Assembly: GCF_001424945.1 (NCBI RefSeq)
Contig: NZ_LMCW01000015.1
Location: forward strand, 20,503-84,502
Source: Rhizobium sp. Root1203
GTDB lineage: Bacteria; Pseudomonadota; Alphaproteobacteria; Rhizobiales; Rhizobiaceae
Direction of reading: 5' to 3'
DNA: 64,000 nt
In this document: positions 60,439 to 64,000 of the stretch, in pieces
How the letters are laid out: the number at the start of each line of letters is the position of its first letter
How positions within the stretch are numbered: position 1 is the stretch's first letter
Translations under genes and position numbers: made by a program
The notes under the pieces: model-generated
Seen by the model: the letters and a program-made list of their open reading frames with translations, nothing else
Told to the model about the DNA's origin: nothing
The model's database searches: none

Positions 60439-60714
60439 TTTACTTCCTTACTGGTTGCGACTTGACGCCGAAATTCGGTGCTGTTGATAGACTTTTGAAG
60501 GAAATACACTACGCTTCGCCATCTGGTGCTGGCATCTTCAGGTTATCCGGGACAAAACAAGTGACAAGCCGGGAGGACAGATTGCTCGTATATCGGAGCA
60601 GGCCGCGCGATCAGTCGGTGCTGCCCGGCCTTCAATCGCACCTGCACCAGCGCGGCTTCCTCGGATGCCCACTGGCGACCCCGTGTCGGAACGTACCAAA
60701 TCGCCCATGGGAAA

Positions 60715-61098
60715 ATGACAATGATCATCGATCGACTGGATCACTTGGTTTTGACTGTATTGTCCATAGACAGCACCGTGAAGTTCTACACCACTGTGCT
60801 GGAAATGGAGCTCGTCGAATTCGGAAATGGTCGGAAAGCCCTGATTTTCGGCAACCAGAAGATTAACCTGCACCAGAAGGGCCACGAATTCGAGCCGAAG
60901 GCTCTTGCGCCAACACCCGGCTCGGCCGATCTTTGCTTTATCACGTCAAACAGCCTGGAAAATGTCGCAGAAAAGATCAGGGCGATGAATATCGAGATTG
61001 TCGAAGGACCGGTCGCCCGGACAGGCGCAACCGGCCCGATCAAGTCAATCTACCTTCGCGATCCAGACCAAAATCTGATCGAGATATCAACCTACTGA
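60715..61098 (+). CDS. VOC (glyoxalase/bleomycin-resistance) family protein
   Basis: A 127-residue single-domain protein. It starts IIDRLDHLVLTVLSIDSTVK (metal His) with FYTTVLEMELVEFGNGRKAL, then INLHQKGHEFEPKA (second His region) and the late IKSIYLRDPDQNLIEIS (final Glu). These match the beta-alpha-beta-beta-beta repeats of VOC enzymes; activity could be lyase, dioxygenase or antibiotic binding. A second in-frame ATG lies two codons later. The 276-bp gap upstream holds no other gene. Confidence 0.82.
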   Translation: MTMIIDRLDHLVLTVLSIDSTVKFYTTVLEMELVEFGNGRKALIFGNQKINLHQKGHEFEPKALAPTPGSADLCFITSNSLENVAEKIRAMNIEIVEGPVARTGATGPIKSIYLRDPDQNLIEISTY

Positions 61099-61163
61099 AC
61101 CGATCGCATGTCCATCCAGGGCGGAGCGAAAACTTGCGTCTCTCGGCCCGAATCGTGATTCGG

Positions 61164-61610
61164 TCAGGCCTTCCAGCCAGAGCATCGTATGACAGAGCAA
61201 AAATTGCCGCGGTGAAAGTGCGGTTCCTTGTCGGCGATCACATCCGCCTTGACGTTGCCGAAAGTCGTGCCGGGCTTGTGCTTGATCCCATCGTAGAAGG
61301 CCTCGATGATGTCTTCCTTGAACTTCGTGGTGCGCGGAAACGCAGATACCACAGCCTCGCGGAGGTCGTCAGTGTACTGATCGTAGGTCAAGCCCAGAAC
61401 ATCCATCTCGACGCCCGCCGTGGTCAACGCGATCACTGGGTGCATGAACTCAGGCACGCCCGGCGTCGTGTGCAGTGCGATTCCTGCCCAGACCTTCTCG
61501 ATGTCGGAAGGGGTCGACTTCAGAAAATCGCGAGCGGCGTTCGCGCCGTCAACCTCGAAGCGGAGATCAGCGCTGCTGTGCGAGGGCATCAGCCCGACAT
61601 CGTGGAACAT
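61164..61610 (-). pseudogene. HD-domain hydrolase truncated at its N-terminus
   Basis: The sequence begins inside an HD-domain protein: (HAHHYAAT)MFHDVGLMPSHSSADLRF then EVDGANAARDFLKSTPSDIE, WAGIALHTTPGVPEFMHPVI, ALTTAGVEMDVLGLTYDQY. The HD pair is the HD of MFHD and a later His; relatives have about 50-60 more residues at the N-terminus, including the first metal His. Upstream, the frame reaches a stop that is the end of the alpha/beta-hydrolase gene 64 bp away, so the missing part was probably lost by deletion. Confidence 0.6.
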
Positions 61611-61673
61611 CGTCGCCGCGTAGTGGTGAGCATGACGGGCCGGCCAGGCAGACCGCCCGTCATGATGTTGAGA

Positions 61674-62435
61674 TTATTTCGCGGCCTCGATGATCAGCTT
61701 CGCCACCACGTCCGGGTGCGACAGCATCACGACATGGCTGGCAGCCACCTCGACGGCTGCCGCCTTGAGGCGCTTGACTTGGTCTCGCTGGAGCTGCGGC
61801 GGGATCACCTTATCGTCAGTGGATACAACCTCGAAGGAAGGGACCGTGTGCCAGGCTGCCTGTGTGACGGGCGTTGAAACGGCCTTCACGCCAAATGCAC
61901 CCTGTGTGGCCGCTATTAATGCACGCTCGCTGCGAGGCAGATCTGGCGCGAAGTAGTCGAAGATGCCTTCATCGGTGAATTTCAGATATCCGGCATCATC
62001 CTTCACGATGAATGGCCTGCCGGGGGCGTCCGGATATGGCTTCTGGGTATCGAGCACCGACTGGCCGACCTCTGGTGCATAGGCAGCAACGTAGACCAGC
62101 GACTGCACCTTAGGATTGACACCCGCCTGTGTGATGACGGCACCGCCGTAGGAGTGACCGACCAGCACGACCGGTCCTTCAGCATCGGCAATGGCCCGGT
62201 CGGTGAAAGCAACGTCATTTTCCAGTGTGTCCAACGGGTTCTGGACCGCCACGACCTTCAATCCTGCCTTTTTCAGAAGCGGGATGACCTTGTTCCAAGA
62301 AGAACCATCCGCAAATGCGCCGTGAACGAGGACAACGGTCTTGGCCTTGAAGCCTGCCGCAGCCGCGGGCAGGGCGACACTGGCTGTGATTGCAACGACG
62401 GCCACAGCCGAGATGAGGGAGTTCAGGAGTTTCAT
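61674..62435 (-). CDS. Secreted alpha/beta hydrolase
   Basis: A 253-residue protein. Signal peptide MKLLNSLISAVAVVAITASV then ALPAAAA. The hydrolase fold shows KTVVLVHGAFADGSSWNKVI (oxyanion hole), VVLVGHSYGGAVITQAG (nucleophile Ser in GHSYG), and a C-terminal His in VEVAASHVVMLSHPDVVAKL. It belongs to the group of EstC/hydroxynitrile-lyase-like small esterases that is common in rhizobia, exported here. The ATG at 62435 is preferred; an ATG three codons earlier is also possible. Confidence 0.88.
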   Translation of the reverse strand: MKLLNSLISAVAVVAITASVALPAAAAGFKAKTVVLVHGAFADGSSWNKVIPLLKKAGLKVVAVQNPLDTLENDVAFTDRAIADAEGPVVLVGHSYGGAVITQAGVNPKVQSLVYVAAYAPEVGQSVLDTQKPYPDAPGRPFIVKDDAGYLKFTDEGIFDYFAPDLPRSERALIAATQGAFGVKAVSTPVTQAAWHTVPSFEVVSTDDKVIPPQLQRDQVKRLKAAAVEVAASHVVMLSHPDVVAKLIIEAAK

Positions 62436-62628
62436 TTCATACATCCTTTTTGAGAAATCATGGTGATCGGAGGAGAAATTGAGCGCGCAGTTGTCCGATC
62501 CCGAAACAACCTCGGTTGAAATCGGGCGCTACAATGCGCGATTAAGGGTCAAGCCGCAGACATGGGCGTTGGCGACGGGTTTAGATTATCGGGGCCGAAT
62601 GCTATTTGGCTCTAGCCCCTTGGTTGGC

Positions 62629-63120
62629 CTAGGCGCCACAGGAGACAAGACGTTCGGTCAGAATCCCTGCGCCAGTCTCCGCGATGGCAACGTCTTCTGC
62701 GACGGTGCCACCGCTAACGCCGATCGCGCCGATTACCTGCCCCTGGAATTGGATAGGGATGCCTCCTCCGAACACGACCACGCGACCATTGTGGGAATGC
62801 TGAATTCCGAAGAGCTCCGCGCCCGGTTGAGCCAATACGCTCAGCCTGTCAGTCCCGTTGTTGAAGATCTGAGCGGTGAACGCTTTGTTGATCGCCAGTT
62901 CAACGGATCCCGTCATGGCTCCGTCCTGGCGCTCGAAGGAAAGCAGGTAGCCGTCCGGCCCAATGACGGCGATCGAACATGGGACATTCAAGGCGGTCGC
63001 CTGGGACATTGATGTCTCGATCATCTCGCGGGCATGCGCAACCGAAAGTGTTGGTTTGAGGCTGATTATTTCGATATCCGATTTTCGCGTGGCCGACCGT
63101 CGTCTGTGGCGGCCGGCCAC
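62629..63120 (-). CDS. GlcG/HbpS-family heme-binding-like protein
   Basis: A 163-residue protein. The HbpS/GlcG fold is recognisable from LSVAHAREMIETSMSQATAL then NVPCSIAVIGPDGYLLSFER, GAMTGSVELAINKAFTAQIF and VVVFGGGIPIQFQGQVIGAI then GVSGGTVAEDVAIAETGAG. Members bind heme or act as accessory proteins of oxidative-stress sensing and glycolate or corrinoid metabolism; which applies here is unclear. The first 15 residues are basic and may not be translated; a start further in is possible. 12 bp from the DJ-1 gene upstream, so probably one operon. Confidence 0.82.
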   Translation of the reverse strand: MAGRHRRRSATRKSDIEIISLKPTLSVAHAREMIETSMSQATALNVPCSIAVIGPDGYLLSFERQDGAMTGSVELAINKAFTAQIFNNGTDRLSVLAQPGAELFGIQHSHNGRVVVFGGGIPIQFQGQVIGAIGVSGGTVAEDVAIAETGAGILTERLVSCGA

Positions 63121-63132
63121 GACGCTGAATGA

Positions 63133-63831
63133 TCAGGTTGCCCGGATCCGGGTCTGGCGCAAGGCGGTGAGCAGAGCTTCCGCCGCCTCGCCGGAAGATC
63201 CCGGGTTCTGCCCGGTAATGAGCTGACCATCCACGACCGTATGAACGCCCCAGTCTTTCACCTTGGAGAACACAGCACCTTGGGCGACGAGTACGTCCTC
63301 GACCAGGAAAGGGACCACCTTGGTCAGACCAACGCCTTCTTCTTCGGTGTTTGTGAAACCTGTAAGGTATCGTCCCTGAGCAAACGGCGAGCCATCGGCA
63401 TTCTTGACATGGCGTAGCACACCAGGAGCATGGCAGACCAGCGCAATTGTCTTGCCGGCGGTGATGAAGGATTCGATCAGCGCGATGGAATTCTTGTCTT
63501 CAGCCAGATCCCACATCGGTCCGTGACCGCCGGGATAGAAGACTGTGTCGAAATCCTTCTGGTCGACTCTGTCGAGGCGCACCGTCTGGGCGAGTTGAGC
63601 GTTGGCGTCGGCGTCTGCCTTAAAACGCGCCGTCAGCTCGGTCTGGAACATCGGTTCGTCGCTCTTCGGGTCGAGCGGCGGCTGGCCGCCCTTGGGCGAA
63701 GCAAGCGTGATCTCGGCGCCAGCGTCCTTGAAGACATAATAGGGAGCTGCCAGCTCCTCCAGCCAGAAACCGGTCTTGCGGCCGGTGTCGCCGAGCGTAT
63801 CGTGCGAGGTCAGTACCATGAGAACTTTCAT
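63133..63831 (-). CDS. DJ-1/PfpI (type 1 glutamine amidotransferase-like) protein
   Basis: A 232-residue protein of the Hsp31/ThiJ group. The conserved Glu is in GFWLEELAAPYYVF, the substrate loop is FYPGGHGPMWDLAED, and the nucleophile elbow is IALVCHAPGVLRHV with catalytic Cys followed by His. Members act as glyoxalase III or protein/DNA deglycases and chaperones against methylglyoxal-type stress. Divergent from a likely LysR gene that begins at 63979. Confidence 0.9.
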   Translation of the reverse strand: MKVLMVLTSHDTLGDTGRKTGFWLEELAAPYYVFKDAGAEITLASPKGGQPPLDPKSDEPMFQTELTARFKADADANAQLAQTVRLDRVDQKDFDTVFYPGGHGPMWDLAEDKNSIALIESFITAGKTIALVCHAPGVLRHVKNADGSPFAQGRYLTGFTNTEEEGVGLTKVVPFLVEDVLVAQGAVFSKVKDWGVHTVVDGQLITGQNPGSSGEAAEALLTALRQTRIRAT

Positions 63832-63978
63832 CGTCTTATCCTTTGTTTGTCGCGGCCGAACCGGCTTGGATTGTCGATCAGCGCTGCTGGCCTTTCGATG
63901 AAGTGATCATCGCAGGTGAAGAGATATTTGAGAAATTTACTTGTTGGATTCTAGATATTCATGTGCGATTATATCTGT

Positions 63979-64000
63979 ATGAAATACGATCTGAACCTTC
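63979..64000 (+). CDS. Start of a probable LysR-family regulator (cut by window edge)
   Basis: Only seven codons are visible (MKYDLNL), which is a very common beginning of LysR regulators (M..DLNLL..F). It is divergent from the DJ-1/GlcG operon and may regulate it. The rest lies outside the window. Confidence 0.4.

Overview
The window reads as an accessory, plasmid- or island-like stretch of a high-GC alphaproteobacterium, most likely a member of the Rhizobiaceae (Rhizobium/Ensifer/Agrobacterium type). Reasons: a BA14K-family protein, polycistronic ABC uptake operons with LysR, IclR, DeoR and TetR regulators, small DUF3302/HlyD and DUF2721 membrane proteins, and many decayed genes beside toxin-antitoxin pairs. 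I see no rRNA, tRNA or CRISPR array. Assignments rest on motif and family recognition by eye; no database search was run.

Layout. 0-12 kb is envelope and sulfate-ester functions: an outer-membrane barrel, an OmpA-type protein, a DUF3302/HlyD pair, a secreted alkylsulfatase, a secreted HAD hydrolase, a formylglycine-generating enzyme, a ChaA-type antiporter and a periplasmic type I sulfatase. 12.5-18.3 kb is an accessory strip: a dead SF1 helicase fragment, an AbiEi/AbiEii-type pair, a phosphotriesterase-family enzyme, a decayed acetoacetate-CoA ligase and a HipBA pair. 19-28 kb holds a BA14K protein, a dead phage lysozyme, a DUF72 protein, and two TetR-controlled oxidoreductase/efflux modules, one ending in a chimeric SDR remnant. 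28.6-36 kb carries a dual-specificity phosphatase and a complete ugpBAEC-ugpQ-deoR-HAD operon for glycerol-3-phosphate and glycerophosphodiesters. After a damaged LysR gene with an internal duplication, 37.9-49.9 kb is one long operon: an IclR regulator, two proteins I cannot name, an M19-like dipeptidase with altered metal-site motifs, a polyamine-type ABC importer, a class III transaminase, a semialdehyde dehydrogenase and two RidA-family deaminases. It looks like uptake and catabolism of an unidentified amine- or peptide-like compound.

50.5-58 kb is a defence-like island: a RES/Xre toxin-antitoxin pair, an unknown 458-residue protein directly upstream of a helicase IV-like SF1 helicase with a C4 zinc finger, then a second AbiEi/AbiEii pair. 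Copies of a short motif (CCTTGAAGGGAT..GAACC) lie at the module boundaries. 58-64 kb is a set of small stress or metabolite enzymes (SDR with a MerR regulator, D-2-hydroxyacid dehydrogenase, VOC protein, truncated HD protein, secreted alpha/beta hydrolase, GlcG/HbpS protein, DJ-1/PfpI protein) and the first codons of a probable LysR gene.

The best candidates for something undescribed are the unknown-gene/helicase pair at 51.9-56.0 kb and the catabolic operon at 37.9-49.9 kb. Several well-formed regulatory dyads are visible: a 19-bp-spacer MerR-type promoter, paired TetR palindromes, DeoR-type palindromes, and a triple half-site in front of the second AbiE pair.
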